Source: JACVCJ01 sp052437175 (GTDB lineage: Bacteria > Bacteroidota > Bacteroidia > CAIKAF01). Taken from it: a DNA stretch of 64,000 bases. Each line of letters begins with the position of its first letter. Position 1 is the first letter of the stretch. Position numbers and translations under genes: made by a program. The stretch lies in the NCBI GenBank assembly GCA_052437175.1, contig JBQVOK010000004.1:310001-374000 (forward strand), read 5' to 3'. Under the pieces are notes generated by a model. It saw nothing but the letters and a program-made list of their open reading frames with translations. It did not search any database and had not been told where the DNA came from. Below are positions 31,537 through 41,432 of the stretch, one piece after another.

Positions 31537-32775
31537 ATGAAAAGAGTAGTGATAACCGGCCTGGGTGCCGTAACGCCCCTGGGTAATGACGTACAAAGTT
31601 TCTGGCAGAATAGCCTGAACGGCCGCAGTGCCGCCGCACGCATCCGTCGTTTTGATGCTTCGCGTTTCCGCACACAGATCGCGGCCGAAATAAAAGATTT
31701 TGATCCCATGCCGTACTTAGACCGTAACGAGATAAAACGCAGCGACCTGTTCACGCAGTATGCCCTTTATGCTGCCTCCCAGGCCATGGCCGATTCCGGG
31801 CTGGACATCAACCGTATGGACCCTTTCGATATCGGGGTGATCTGGGGCGTAGGCCAGGGCGGTATGGACACCTTTGAAAAAGAAGTGACCGAATACGTGG
31901 AAGGTGGGTTTAACCCGCGTTTCAGTCCCTTCTTTGTGCCGAAGCTCATTGTGAACATGGCCTCGGGCATGATCTCCATGAAATTTGGACTGCAGGGCAT
32001 CAATTATACCACGGTCTCGGCCTGTGCCACTTCCAACACGGCTTTGATGGATGCGTTCAACTATATACGCCTGGGTAAAGCAAAAGTGTTTGTGAGCGGA
32101 GGTTCCGAAGCGCCGATCACGCCGGCTTCCATCGGGGGTTTTGGTTCTATGAAGGCTATGTCGGCCCGGAACGATGATCCGCAGCATGCGAGTCGCCCGT
32201 TTGACCGCGACCGCGACGGTTTTGTGATGGGCGAGGGGGCCGGGGCGCTGATCCTGGAAGAATACGAACATGCCCGCAAACGGGGTGCACACATTTATGC
32301 CGAGTTGCTGGGCGCCGGCATGACGGCCGATGCGTATCACATGACCTCTCCGCATCCCGAGGGGATCGGTGCTGCCAAAGCCATGCAGCTGGCCCTGCAG
32401 GAAGCCGGGGTTTCGGCGGATAAACTGCATTACCTGAACCTGCATGCCACATCTACACCCGCGGGCGATATCAGCGAACTGCGGGCCGTACAGAAAGCTT
32501 TTGGCGTATTGCCATCGCTGCACGTAAGCGCCACCAAATCGATGAGCGGACACCTGCTGGGCGCCGCCGGTGCGGTAGAGGCCATCCTTTCTGTAAAATC
32601 CATCAGCGAAGGAGTAATACCGCCTACCATTAACGTAGAGCACCCGGATGAAGAAATTCCTGCCGGTACGAATATCGTCTTTAACGAAGCCCTGCAGAAA
32701 AATGTGGACGTAGCCATGAGCAATGCCTTTGGCTTCGGCGGGCATAACGCCAGCGTGGTGTTCGGGAAAGTGTAG
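31537..32775 (+). CDS. fabF: beta-ketoacyl-ACP synthase II (FabF-like), stand-alone copy
   Basis: A 412-residue KAS II condensing enzyme that elongates acyl-ACP with malonyl-ACP. The nucleophile is Cys163 in TVSACATSN. The catalytic His residues are in LNLHATSTPAGD and KSMSGHLLGAAGAVEA, and GFGGHNAS closes the active site. No acpP or other fatty-acid gene is adjacent, unlike the usual fabF locus. It has a dedicated promoter with a TetR-like operator, so it may be an inducible second copy serving a special lipid or secondary product. The leader between promoter and ATG is about 110 bases. Confidence 0.92.
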   Translation: MKRVVITGLGAVTPLGNDVQSFWQNSLNGRSAAARIRRFDASRFRTQIAAEIKDFDPMPYLDRNEIKRSDLFTQYALYAASQAMADSGLDINRMDPFDIGVIWGVGQGGMDTFEKEVTEYVEGGFNPRFSPFFVPKLIVNMASGMISMKFGLQGINYTTVSACATSNTALMDAFNYIRLGKAKVFVSGGSEAPITPASIGGFGSMKAMSARNDDPQHASRPFDRDRDGFVMGEGAGALILEEYEHARKRGAHIYAELLGAGMTADAYHMTSPHPEGIGAAKAMQLALQEAGVSADKLHYLNLHATSTPAGDISELRAVQKAFGVLPSLHVSATKSMSGHLLGAAGAVEAILSVKSISEGVIPPTINVEHPDEEIPAGTNIVFNEALQKNVDVAMSNAFGFGGHNASVVFGKV

Positions 32776-32780
32776 GGGAG

Positions 32781-32808
32781 AGTCCGAAAGTCCGGAGTCC
32801 GGAAGTCC
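32781..32808. repeat. TCCGGA intergenic repeat
   Basis: AGTCCGAAAGTCCGGAGTCC followed by GGAAGTCC forms several overlapping TCCGGA half-sites just after the ketoacyl synthase stop. TCCGGAC occurs again at about 32873 and 32890. A related copy is at 22213-22231 in the opposite orientation. Confidence 0.45.
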
Positions 32809-33016
32809 TTGGCTGACCCATGTATTTGCGGACGCGCATGTTCCTGTAGTTCGCCACTCATTGATCCCATTGCTCCGGACCCATTACTCCGGACTCTTCA
32901 GGAATTTTCCTGTATGGGGGAAAAACCCTGTTTTTTAGTTTCTTCATTGCCGGTTAACGTTGATTTTCTACTTTGGTTCCCGAAACCTGAACTACGTTAA
33001 AACACCCGTTAACCCA

Positions 33017-33856
33017 ATGCCCTACACAGACACACTTTTTCAGCCGGAAACCTACTGGTGGCTGCACGAATATCATATTGCCGATATATGGAATATGGGA
33101 CTCAGTGGCCGTGGTATCCGCATTGCTGTACCCGACAGCGGAATCAGCCTGCCGCATCCCGATCTCAGCATCGATCGTTCTCATGTGCTGGATATGACGG
33201 TAAACAGTACCGACGGTGCTGATCGCAGCGGGCACGGTACGCATTGTGCCGGTATCATCGGTGCCAGCTTCAATGGTTTCGGTACTACGGGCATTGCCTA
33301 CAATGCCGAAATATATGCGCTGAAAGTGCTCGATAACCGCCAGGGATACAAGTCTTCTTTTCTTATAAAAGCCATCGATAAAGCCATTGAACTCAATGTG
33401 GATATACTTTCCATAAGTCAGGCAGTTAAGGGCAAAGACGAGTTGCTGGATAAAGCGATCGAAGATGCCATTGGCCAGGGGATTGTAGTAGTGTGTGCCG
33501 CTGGTAATACGGCAGACGGAGATTATTACCCGGCCCTGAGTCACGACGATGTAATTTCTGTTGCCGCTGTGAACCGGTCTGACATTCCGCTATTGACTAA
33601 GCAACAGACCCGGCGCGATATTTTTGCTCCCGGCGCAGAGATTGAGTCAACCAGTCTGAACGGCAGCTACAAAACCCTCAGCGGATCCAGCCAGGCGGCG
33701 CCTTATGTGGCGGGTGTCTGTGCACTGATGATGGAACAGATGAAAAAAAAAGGACTTAATTACACGCCCCGCCTTATTAAAAACAGGCTGTTGCGGGACT
33801 CCGGAGCAGGAATGCCGCCTGTAATTGATCCCTTACGAATTATAAATAATATCTAA
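33017..33856 (+). CDS. S8 family subtilisin-like peptidase without signal peptide
   Basis: A 279-residue serine peptidase with a complete catalytic triad: Asp40 in AVPDSGIS, His73 in SGHGTHCAG and Ser225 in LSGSSQAAPYVAG (the usual GTSMA is GSSQA). The oxyanion Asn164 is in CAAGN. There is no signal peptide or pro-domain from the chosen ATG, so it resembles intracellular subtilisins. A frame opens at 32960, but the added 19 residues lack a signal and the MPYTDTLF start fits better. It is 19 bp upstream of a large exported protein gene and may be cotranscribed with it. Confidence 0.88.
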   Translation: MPYTDTLFQPETYWWLHEYHIADIWNMGLSGRGIRIAVPDSGISLPHPDLSIDRSHVLDMTVNSTDGADRSGHGTHCAGIIGASFNGFGTTGIAYNAEIYALKVLDNRQGYKSSFLIKAIDKAIELNVDILSISQAVKGKDELLDKAIEDAIGQGIVVVCAAGNTADGDYYPALSHDDVISVAAVNRSDIPLLTKQQTRRDIFAPGAEIESTSLNGSYKTLSGSSQAAPYVAGVCALMMEQMKKKGLNYTPRLIKNRLLRDSGAGMPPVIDPLRIINNI

Positions 33857-33875
33857 ATCAAAAACCGTGCACCCT

Positions 33876-36077
33876 ATGAAACAGAAACTTCTTTTTTTCT
33901 GCCTCTTGTGGCTGACAGTACTGTGTCTGCATGCCCAGAATGCGTATTACGATGCGGTGAAACTCAGCCGCCTTTCGCCGTATATCAATGAAGAGGACGA
34001 TACCGTACGCTTTGAGATCGGCCCGCACCTGGAAGCGGCAGAAATAGTGCGGAACTATGTAACACTTACCGCTGACAATTCTTCCTACAGCGATATACGG
34101 GAAGCCTTGCAGGGTAATCCGTTTATCACACTGCCAGCGGATGCCAGCGCGTCTGTACTGGACTTCGGACCACTGGGCAGCCTCGCCAATATCCCCGGCA
34201 TGGACGTTACCAATCTTAGCAATGCCCTGGCCGATGTCATGATCAGCCGTGCCAAACAGGAACTTACCGTTTCCTTCTTTAACCAGTTTCGCAAAACCCT
34301 GGAAAAATACCCGGAAATACAGGTCCTGTTCCCGAAAACCTCGGATAAGATCAGTAACCTGCTCAGTGAAAAATACACGGAGATGCTGCCCGCCCTGCGC
34401 CGCTGTTTCCACGAAGACCTGGAAAGACTGCCCCTGAACCTGCCGCAGATGTTCGAACTGCCCCGCTACAACCGCCTCTGGGAAACCTACCCGGAGATCA
34501 AGATACTGATCCGATCCCTGTCGCTGATACAGGAACTGGAGAACAACGTACACCCCGCGCAGATACTGGAAGACCTGGCTGCTTTTAAAGAGTGGGACAA
34601 ACCTTCCGGGCAGGTGGAATTCCGCAATTTCGGTACCTCGGTAAAACTGGCTGCTCTTTTTTCACACAGTCTGCGGGCCGATAGTTCCGGCACCGATACC
34701 AATGCCGCCTGGATCAGCCTGAAGCAATTTAAAGACCTGGCCAAAGACGAAACCGCTTTTCGTATATACCTGGGCCTGCTGTACCAGGAAGTGAAAATGA
34801 AGGAAATCGTCTTTTACCGTAAGAGCGGACAGGAACTGCCCTTCACAACTCTGATGAAAGACAATGCGGATAATATTTTTCTTTTCGAAACCCGCCTCAG
34901 GACCTTTATCAGCCTGGCCGAACGCCTGGAAAGCCAGGTACGCGATACCCGCCGTAAAAAACAGGCCGGTATTGCACTCAGCAACGAAGATTACTACAAT
35001 TACATAGGCCTCTCCATCGACGTGGTAGAATACGGTTTCGATATCGCCCGCATGTTCGATACCTCGCTGGTGGTGACCGATTACCTGGAACTGGCACGTA
35101 AATCGAACCAACTGTACAAGAACGTGTTTCAGAAAGAATACAGCCTGGCCGTGTACAATGCCGTGGATATCCTGGAACGCATCCTGGAAATGACCGGTAA
35201 GACCAATGTATCCCTGGACCTGCTCGGATTGCAGAACATCAGTGCCCGCAGTGATCTTTCCGCCGATTACCGTGCTGCGGTAAACAGCCTGGCAACCGAG
35301 TTACAAAAAGAGAAAAAAGCCCTCATGCTGCCGGAACCAACCCTTAACGTGTTGAAAACGGCAGCGCCCGCTTCGGATAAAATCGTGATCGAAGCTGCGC
35401 TCAATACGCTGCAACGTAAGATATCGCTCGATAAATTCTGGGAAATGGGGCGCATTACAGCCCGGGTAGCCAAATACGGACTCTTTATGGCCAATGTGGT
35501 GGAGGCTAAATCGGCACAGGACATGAAAGCCGTGATCGAAAATGCCATTCTGCCCGTGGGTAGTTCCTCCATCAAAAAGAACGCCTGGTTCAATGTTTCC
35601 ATACAATCGTACCTGGGAGCGTTTTACCAGCCGGTACCGCGAAATGACCTGGGCTACGCCTGGAACGATAAATTCGGCGTAACGGCGCCCATCGGCATCT
35701 CTTTCAACTACGGCATGCGCCGCGCCGGTTCCATTGGCCTGTTCGCTCCGCTGTTCGATATCGGGGCCATTGTAGATTATCGCTTAAAGGCCAATACCCA
35801 GATCGACGACCAGGGACAGAGCAATGTGGTGATCGAAAAAGATTACAAGGTGAAACTGGGACAGATATTCTCGCCCGGAGCCTACCTGGTGTACGGTTTT
35901 CCCTGCAATATTCCCCTGGCCCTGGGTGCAGGCGGACAATACGGTCCGGGGCTCGGCAAGATCGATGCCGGGCAAACGGTGCTGGGAAATCCGTCCTGGC
36001 GCTGGAACATCTTCCTCACAGTAGATATTCCGTTCTTTACGGTGTATAACCGTCCCAAATCGCTGCGCCGCAAATAA
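33876..36077 (+). CDS. large exported protein with outer-membrane-like C-terminus
   Basis: A 733-residue protein with a clear signal peptide (residues 1-20, LLWLTVLCLHA|Q). Most of it is helical and repetitive in character, with no domain I recognise. The last 130 residues alternate hydrophobic and polar positions (GVTAPIGISFNYGMRRAGSI, FSPGAYLVYGFPCNIP) as in short outer-membrane barrels. The ATG at 33876 is chosen because it begins the signal peptide; the frame opens 9 bp earlier. It follows the S8 peptidase by 19 bp, suggesting a two-gene operon ended by the terminator at 36099. Confidence 0.7.
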   Translation: MKQKLLFFCLLWLTVLCLHAQNAYYDAVKLSRLSPYINEEDDTVRFEIGPHLEAAEIVRNYVTLTADNSSYSDIREALQGNPFITLPADASASVLDFGPLGSLANIPGMDVTNLSNALADVMISRAKQELTVSFFNQFRKTLEKYPEIQVLFPKTSDKISNLLSEKYTEMLPALRRCFHEDLERLPLNLPQMFELPRYNRLWETYPEIKILIRSLSLIQELENNVHPAQILEDLAAFKEWDKPSGQVEFRNFGTSVKLAALFSHSLRADSSGTDTNAAWISLKQFKDLAKDETAFRIYLGLLYQEVKMKEIVFYRKSGQELPFTTLMKDNADNIFLFETRLRTFISLAERLESQVRDTRRKKQAGIALSNEDYYNYIGLSIDVVEYGFDIARMFDTSLVVTDYLELARKSNQLYKNVFQKEYSLAVYNAVDILERILEMTGKTNVSLDLLGLQNISARSDLSADYRAAVNSLATELQKEKKALMLPEPTLNVLKTAAPASDKIVIEAALNTLQRKISLDKFWEMGRITARVAKYGLFMANVVEAKSAQDMKAVIENAILPVGSSSIKKNAWFNVSIQSYLGAFYQPVPRNDLGYAWNDKFGVTAPIGISFNYGMRRAGSIGLFAPLFDIGAIVDYRLKANTQIDDQGQSNVVIEKDYKVKLGQIFSPGAYLVYGFPCNIPLALGAGGQYGPGLGKIDAGQTVLGNPSWRWNIFLTVDIPFFTVYNRPKSLRRK

Positions 36078-36098
36078 AATACGAGTGCTTAATAAAAC

Positions 36099-36133
36099 GA
36101 AAGAGTCCCACCTGTACAGATGGGACTCTTTTT
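36099..36133. terminator. bidirectional terminator
   Basis: AAGAGTCCCA (36101-36110) is perfectly complementary to TGGGACTCTT (36121-36130) with T and A runs on both sides. It serves the exported protein gene on the plus strand and the PKD-protein gene on the minus strand. Confidence 0.88.
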
Positions 36134-36156
36134 ATACATACGAAGTTGTGTTGCGT

Positions 36157-39100
36157 TTAACGAACGATCAGGCGCAGGCTGGCCGTCTGTGTTCCGGATA
36201 CGATCTCTACCAGGTACATACCGGGACTCAGTCCCATACCTTTTACCGAAAGCGTAAGCGGGAACTGGGCCGGGGTATTCTGCACCCAGCAGGCTTTTCC
36301 GCTGATGTCCGAAATACGGATATGATCGGCCTGGGTCAGTTTGTCCGAAGTGATCTGTACCTGGTCGTCAGACGGGTTCGGGAACAAACGCAGTCCCATG
36401 GCTTCGGGCGCATTGTCCAGCCCTACATTGGGTTTCACCGTGTACGTTAATGTTACGGTACCGCAGTTGCCTGTAACCACAACCGATACGTTGTACGTGC
36501 CGTTGGCGGCATACGTATGCTGCGGATTGGCACCGGTGCCGGTGTTTCCGTCCCCGAAGTCCCAGGCATAGGTAAAGGTACCGCTGAGCCCGGTCACAGA
36601 GAACGTGTAGTCCAGTCCGTTATGGGTTTCACTGATGGCACCGCCGGGTGTTCCGCCGATGGTAATGGTGGTGGTTTGCGAGGTGCTGCTGAGCCCGGTA
36701 GTGGTACAGGTAACAATACAGCGGAAATGTGTTTCCGTACCGGCAATGGTATTCAGTGTGGCCTGTGTGGCGCCGGGGAGGTTGGCAAAGGTTACGCCGT
36801 CTCCCGAACGCTGCCACTGGTAGGTGTAGAAGAAGGCATCCGAAGGATCTAATCCCGTCAGGTTTATCTGGATATTATCGCCGAGACAAACGCTGGATGC
36901 AACCGGTTGCGGGACAGCTACGGCCGGTGTGCCGCTGCAACCTACGCTGAGCACGGTAGTAGCCGTGTCGCTTCCGCAGCTGTTAACGGCAATAACGGTT
37001 ACGGTATAGGTGCCCCCGATGGGATAGGTGTAGGTGGGCGAGGCTACGTTAGACGTGGCGCCGTTACCGAAGGTCCAGGAAACGGAACTCGCATTGGCAA
37101 GTCCCACGGCCGTAAAGGTATAGGTGCCGCCGGTATGTGTTTCTGAAATAGACGTAACCACCGGTGTGGCATTGTACGCGATGTTAACCACCGTGGACGT
37201 ATTGCTTAAACCGCTGGCCGTGCAGGTTACCACACAGCGGTAATAGGTCTGGGCCGCAGGCGTAGTGGTATGGGTCATACCGGTGGCTCCGCCGATATTG
37301 CTGAAGTTTATACCATCTGGTGAAGACTGCCACTGGAACGTGAGCGTAGGTGCAATAAGGCTGTTGATGCCCAGCAGGCTCAGGTTGATGCTCTGGCCGG
37401 CACACACGGCGTTGGAGCTGCTGCTGGCCGTACCGCCGTCCGGAGTGCCTTCGCAACCCACGGTAATGTTCAGGGTGGCCGTATCGCTTCCGCAGGCATT
37501 GCTCACGATCAGGGTTACCGTGTAGTTGCCCAGGGCGGTGTATGTATACGTAGGCGAAACGGCGGTGGATGTATTGCCATTACCGAAATTCCACTGGTAA
37601 TTCGTGGCGCCCGTTACTCCGTTGGCCGTAAAGGTATACTGGCCGATCACGTGTGTCTCTGAAATGGACGTTACGGTCGGTACAGGCGTAATATTTATCT
37701 GTACGGCCGCCGAGGTATCTTTTCCGCCGGAAGTGCTGCAGGTAACCTCGCAGCGGAACCAGGTATTCTGTGAGAAAGACGCCGTATAGGTCTGGGAAGT
37801 GGCCGAAGGGATATTGGTATACGTAACTCCGTTCGTCGAGGACTGCCACTGGAACGTGAGCACGGGCACGGCCAGGGGATTCAGCCCGGTGAGGCTGAGG
37901 GTAACGTTACCGCCGCTGCATGAGCTCAGGGGGTTTGCTACGGCTGTTCCGGGATCGGGAATACCTGTACAGCCTGGCGTAAGAGCGGGAGAGGCCTCAT
38001 CGGCTCCGCGGTAGGGAATAGCCCCGCGTACCTGGTTGTCGATATCGGTGCCGATACCGGCAATAACCGTTGCCGCCAGGTTGCCGTTACCCAGGGAAGT
38101 ACCCGTCAGGTGCAGGTCACTTGCCGATACGGTCTGTACTGCAAAATCGTTGCTGTTGGCCTCGGTGCCGGGCGCTGCCACTGCTTGGTAAGCCGCAAAT
38201 GTGGTATATACGGTACTGCCCAGGCGTACCAGGTTGCCCGTTGTGGAAGTATAGGTGTTGTAATTGATCGTGAGCGGATCGTTATTGCCGGTAAGGGCCA
38301 TGGCCAGGTGCTGGGGAGCACCGCCGCTGCGGTCGTTGATAAAGATGTTGTTACGTATATCGAACACCGAAGCGCTGGTCGTAGCCGATTTCAGGAACGG
38401 GGTAGATCCTACACTGCCTGCCGATCCGCCGCTGGAAAGGGTACCCCCGATACGGATGGTGTTGTAACGGATGCGCGCATTAATGGGAACGGTACCGCTG
38501 TACTCGATACCGGCAATATTGGTCTGGTTGCCCGTACCCGTACTGATGGAAATAAAGTTGTTGTAGATATCGGTAAAATTGCTGCCGCTTACCACCGAAC
38601 GTACGTGTATACCGCGCAGGGCCGTACCTGTACCGTTCTGCAGGTCGTAAATATTACATTTACGGATAACCGCTGTGTCGCGCTGACTATCGAACAGGAT
38701 GCCGAAAGCCCCGTCGCCGGAGGCTGAATTACAGTAAAAAGAGCAGGAATCGATGGTGAGATTACCTGTTCCGGCCTGTCCCCAGATACCTACGAACTTA
38801 ATATTCTCGAAAATACAGCCGTAAATGGTATTGCGCGCGTTCAGGTTGGCCGTGGTGCCATTGGTGCTGAAACGGTAACGTCCCGAAGGGAAAAAACAAT
38901 GCTCAAAACGGTTGTCGGAATTACCGCTGGGATTCGAGGCCGAAGTGCCCAGCGATATGCCACGGGCTGCATTGGTCGTGGTTGCGTTCAGGATGTTGCA
39001 GTACTTTACCTGGTTAAAACAGGCGCCGTTGATCAGCGAAACCGTATTGGCATTGCTGGCGGTGGACTGGTTACTGATGGTAAGGTTGCGGCTGCTGCCC

Positions 39101-39486
39101 GTTCCGCCGGCACGTCCGTCGATGATCACATGATCGGCATTGTCGAGCTGCAGGATGGGATTGCCGCTGAGATTGCTCTGGATGTTTACGCTGGCCACAC
39201 CCGCCGCAGGCCGCAGGGTAATGGTATTGGCTGCGCTGGCACCGGTTTTGGCGACAAAGTTTATAGGGTAGGTCTCTGAAGAACCGGTGTAGGTAGAACC
39301 GACCTCAATGATGTAGGGTTGCGTAAGTGTGGCGGGAATGGCTCCGTATGCCGCCGTTACCGAGGCATGTGAGCTGATCAGGGTTCCGCCTCCGTCTTTC
39401 AGCTCCACCGAGTTGGCCTGTGAGAAAGCCGTGGCGCTGAACAGCGGAAGCAGTAACATACATACGCTGTAAAAAGTTTTGTTCAT
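36157..39486 (-). CDS. 1109-aa secreted Ig-like/PKD repeat protein with T9SS sorting domain
   Basis: A surface or secreted protein. The signal peptide ends TAFSQ (about 1-23). Residues 50-480 look like a right-handed beta helix with N/T-rich turns. Three tandem modules follow, each an Ig-like segment (FQWQSS..., FRCEVTC) and a PKD domain (YQWNFGNGNTSTAVSPTYTY; SWTFGNGATSN; YAWDFGDGNTGTG). The C-terminal 75 residues (LRLFPNPSDDQVQITSDKL to MYLVEIV) are a type A T9SS sorting domain, so it is exported through the type IX system. Likely roles are adhesion or polysaccharide binding; no catalytic residues are visible. It is monocistronic. Confidence 0.88.
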   Translation of the reverse strand: MNKTFYSVCMLLLPLFSATAFSQANSVELKDGGGTLISSHASVTAAYGAIPATLTQPYIIEVGSTYTGSSETYPINFVAKTGASAANTITLRPAAGVASVNIQSNLSGNPILQLDNADHVIIDGRAGGTGSSRNLTISNQSTASNANTVSLINGACFNQVKYCNILNATTTNAARGISLGTSASNPSGNSDNRFEHCFFPSGRYRFSTNGTTANLNARNTIYGCIFENIKFVGIWGQAGTGNLTIDSCSFYCNSASGDGAFGILFDSQRDTAVIRKCNIYDLQNGTGTALRGIHVRSVVSGSNFTDIYNNFISISTGTGNQTNIAGIEYSGTVPINARIRYNTIRIGGTLSSGGSAGSVGSTPFLKSATTSASVFDIRNNIFINDRSGGAPQHLAMALTGNNDPLTINYNTYTSTTGNLVRLGSTVYTTFAAYQAVAAPGTEANSNDFAVQTVSASDLHLTGTSLGNGNLAATVIAGIGTDIDNQVRGAIPYRGADEASPALTPGCTGIPDPGTAVANPLSSCSGGNVTLSLTGLNPLAVPVLTFQWQSSTNGVTYTNIPSATSQTYTASFSQNTWFRCEVTCSTSGGKDTSAAVQINITPVPTVTSISETHVIGQYTFTANGVTGATNYQWNFGNGNTSTAVSPTYTYTALGNYTVTLIVSNACGSDTATLNITVGCEGTPDGGTASSSSNAVCAGQSINLSLLGINSLIAPTLTFQWQSSPDGINFSNIGGATGMTHTTTPAAQTYYRCVVTCTASGLSNTSTVVNIAYNATPVVTSISETHTGGTYTFTAVGLANASSVSWTFGNGATSNVASPTYTYPIGGTYTVTVIAVNSCGSDTATTVLSVGCSGTPAVAVPQPVASSVCLGDNIQINLTGLDPSDAFFYTYQWQRSGDGVTFANLPGATQATLNTIAGTETHFRCIVTCTTTGLSSTSQTTTITIGGTPGGAISETHNGLDYTFSVTGLSGTFTYAWDFGDGNTGTGANPQHTYAANGTYNVSVVVTGNCGTVTLTYTVKPNVGLDNAPEAMGLRLFPNPSDDQVQITSDKLTQADHIRISDISGKACWVQNTPAQFPLTLSVKGMGLSPGMYLVEIVSGTQTASLRLIVR

Positions 39487-39686
39487 GACTTAATTGTCTT
39501 GGTTAATTGGGCGTAAAGCTACGGCTTTTCTGTAGAATTTAGGAATTTTAACACTTGCCTGGCGGTCTGCAGGCCTTGTCGTACGTATGTATGCATAACA
39601 AACAGGTATTTACCTATAGAAATTTACAATGCCTTTGCCCCGGAATATTGTCTAACTTTCCTGTATAAAAATTAAGGAGACACTTT

Positions 39687-40967
39687 ATGACAGTTCAGGG
39701 TAAAGAGGCCCGCCGTGTGGCCATTGTAGGATACAACCGTATTCCTTTTGCACGGCAGAACACCGCATATACAAAGGCCGGGAATGCCGATATGATGACG
39801 GCCGTACTGAACGGGCTCATAAGTAAATACGGACTGGAAGGACAGTTATTAGGCGAAGTGGCCGGCGGGGCGGTGATCAAGGACAGCCGCGACCTGAACC
39901 TGATGCGCGAATGTGTGATGAGCACGGCGCTCGATCAGCGTACGCCTGCCTGCGACATACAGCAGGCCTGTGATACCGGTATTGAATCGGCCGTGTACAT
40001 AGCCAATAAAATTGCCCTGGGGCAGATCGAGGTGGGAATTGCCGGCGGGGTAGACTCTACCAGTAATGTGCCCCTGCTGCTGAACGACCGCCTGCGCGGT
40101 ATCCTGCTGGCGGCCCGCCGCGCCAAAACCACCGGGTCCCGCTTCAGGGAATTCCTGAAGATCCGATTTAAGGACCTGGCACCCGTAGCACCCATGAATG
40201 TGGAACCGCGCACAGGACTGTCCATGGGCGGACATACCGAGCTCAGTGCAAAATATTACGGTATCGGCCGCGAAGAACAGGACGCCTTTGCACTGGAAAG
40301 TCACCGTAAAATGGCCGCAGCTTACGACCGCGGTTTCTTTACGGACATGATCTCGCCCTTTATGGGCCTGGAACAGGATAACAACCTGCGCCGGGACAGC
40401 AGCCCCGAAAAAATGGCTAAGCTGAAACCGGCTTTTGATAAAGTTAGCGGTACACTTACGGCCGGCAACTCGTCTCCGCTTACAGACGGAGCCTCCTGTA
40501 TACTGCTGGCCACCGAAGAATGGGCCCGCGAACACAACCTGCCTGTACTGGCCTACCTGAGCTTTGCCGAACTAGCCGCAGTGGAGTATGTGCACAACCG
40601 GCACAACCTGCTTATGGCGCCTGTATTTGCCGCTTCGCGCATGCTGAAAAAGGCCGGGCTCCGCCTGCAGGATTTTGATTATTATGAAATACACGAAGCC
40701 TTTGCCGCACAGGTACTGGCTACGCTTAAAATATGGGAAAGCCCCGAACTCTCGGCCCAGTTCGGCCTGGAAGCCCTGGGGCCTATCGACCGCAGCAAAC
40801 TGAACGTGAACGGGAGTAGTACTGCCGCCGGCCATCCCTTTGCGGCTACCGGGGGCCGGGTACTGGCTACGGCTGCCAAACTGCTGCACGAAAAAGGATC
40901 GGGCCGGGCATTTATTTCTGTTTGTGCCGCGGGCGGACAGGGTATTACGGTGATCCTGGAAAAATAA
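39687..40967 (+). CDS. fadI: acetyl-CoA C-acyltransferase, FadI-like thiolase
   Basis: A 426-residue thiolase catalysing the last step of fatty-acid beta-oxidation, cleaving 3-ketoacyl-CoA to acetyl-CoA and a shortened acyl-CoA. The acyl-accepting Cys95 is in IQQACDTGIE. GSSTAAGHPFAATGG carries the catalytic His, and the second Cys is in SVCAAGGQG. The central LKIRFKDLAPVAPMNVEP region is as in FadI rather than FadA. A good ribosome-binding sequence (AAGGAGA) lies 7 bp before the ATG. No fadJ is adjacent in this window. Confidence 0.9.
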   Translation: MTVQGKEARRVAIVGYNRIPFARQNTAYTKAGNADMMTAVLNGLISKYGLEGQLLGEVAGGAVIKDSRDLNLMRECVMSTALDQRTPACDIQQACDTGIESAVYIANKIALGQIEVGIAGGVDSTSNVPLLLNDRLRGILLAARRAKTTGSRFREFLKIRFKDLAPVAPMNVEPRTGLSMGGHTELSAKYYGIGREEQDAFALESHRKMAAAYDRGFFTDMISPFMGLEQDNNLRRDSSPEKMAKLKPAFDKVSGTLTAGNSSPLTDGASCILLATEEWAREHNLPVLAYLSFAELAAVEYVHNRHNLLMAPVFAASRMLKKAGLRLQDFDYYEIHEAFAAQVLATLKIWESPELSAQFGLEALGPIDRSKLNVNGSSTAAGHPFAATGGRVLATAAKLLHEKGSGRAFISVCAAGGQGITVILEK

Positions 40968-41045
40968 GCGACATTCCGCCGCTTAAAATCATGTATTCGT
41001 CGTAAAAACAAGCTACATTCAGAGTAGATTTCCTATATTTAAAAT

Positions 41046-41432
41046 ATGGACCACAGTGCGTTTATAAAAGAATGGCTCAGCGCCTGGACGAGTGCGGGCG
41101 ATACGCAGGCAGTGGAAAAACTGCTGCATTTTTACCACGATGAATTTTTTTATGCCGATCCGGCCATACGTGGTGGCATCAGCAGTAAAGAAAAACTGGC
41201 AGAGTACTTTGGACGTCTGTTGCAACGAAACCCGGACTGGGTATGGGAAGCCGAAGAACTTATTCCTACGCCCGGCGGTTACACGCTCAAGTGGAAGGCT
41301 ACGATCCCCGTCAACGGTGAGGTAATTACCGAATACGGACTCGATATCCTCGATATCCTCGACGGACGTATTACCCGCAACGAAGTATTTTTCGACCGCC
41401 TGAACTGGCTCTCCAAACTGCAGCGGTTATGA
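41046..41432 (+). CDS. SnoaL-like/NTF2-fold protein
   Basis: A 128-residue protein with the NTF2-like fold: FIKEWLSAWTSAGDTQAVEK opens the helix pair, HDEFFYADPAIRGGISSKEK and LAEYFGRLLQRNPDWVWE follow, and the C-terminal strands read YTLKWKATIPVNGEVI. Such proteins include ketosteroid isomerase-like enzymes and polyketide cyclases as well as ligand binders. The active-site residues cannot be assigned confidently. Its stop overlaps the start of the DinB-like gene by 4 bp (ATGA), so the two are cotranslated. Confidence 0.8.
   Translation: MDHSAFIKEWLSAWTSAGDTQAVEKLLHFYHDEFFYADPAIRGGISSKEKLAEYFGRLLQRNPDWVWEAEELIPTPGGYTLKWKATIPVNGEVITEYGLDILDILDGRITRNEVFFDRLNWLSKLQRL

Noticed and set aside
31717..32745. 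342-codon minus-strand open frame
   Set aside because: It is antisense to the ketoacyl-ACP synthase gene with intact catalytic residues.
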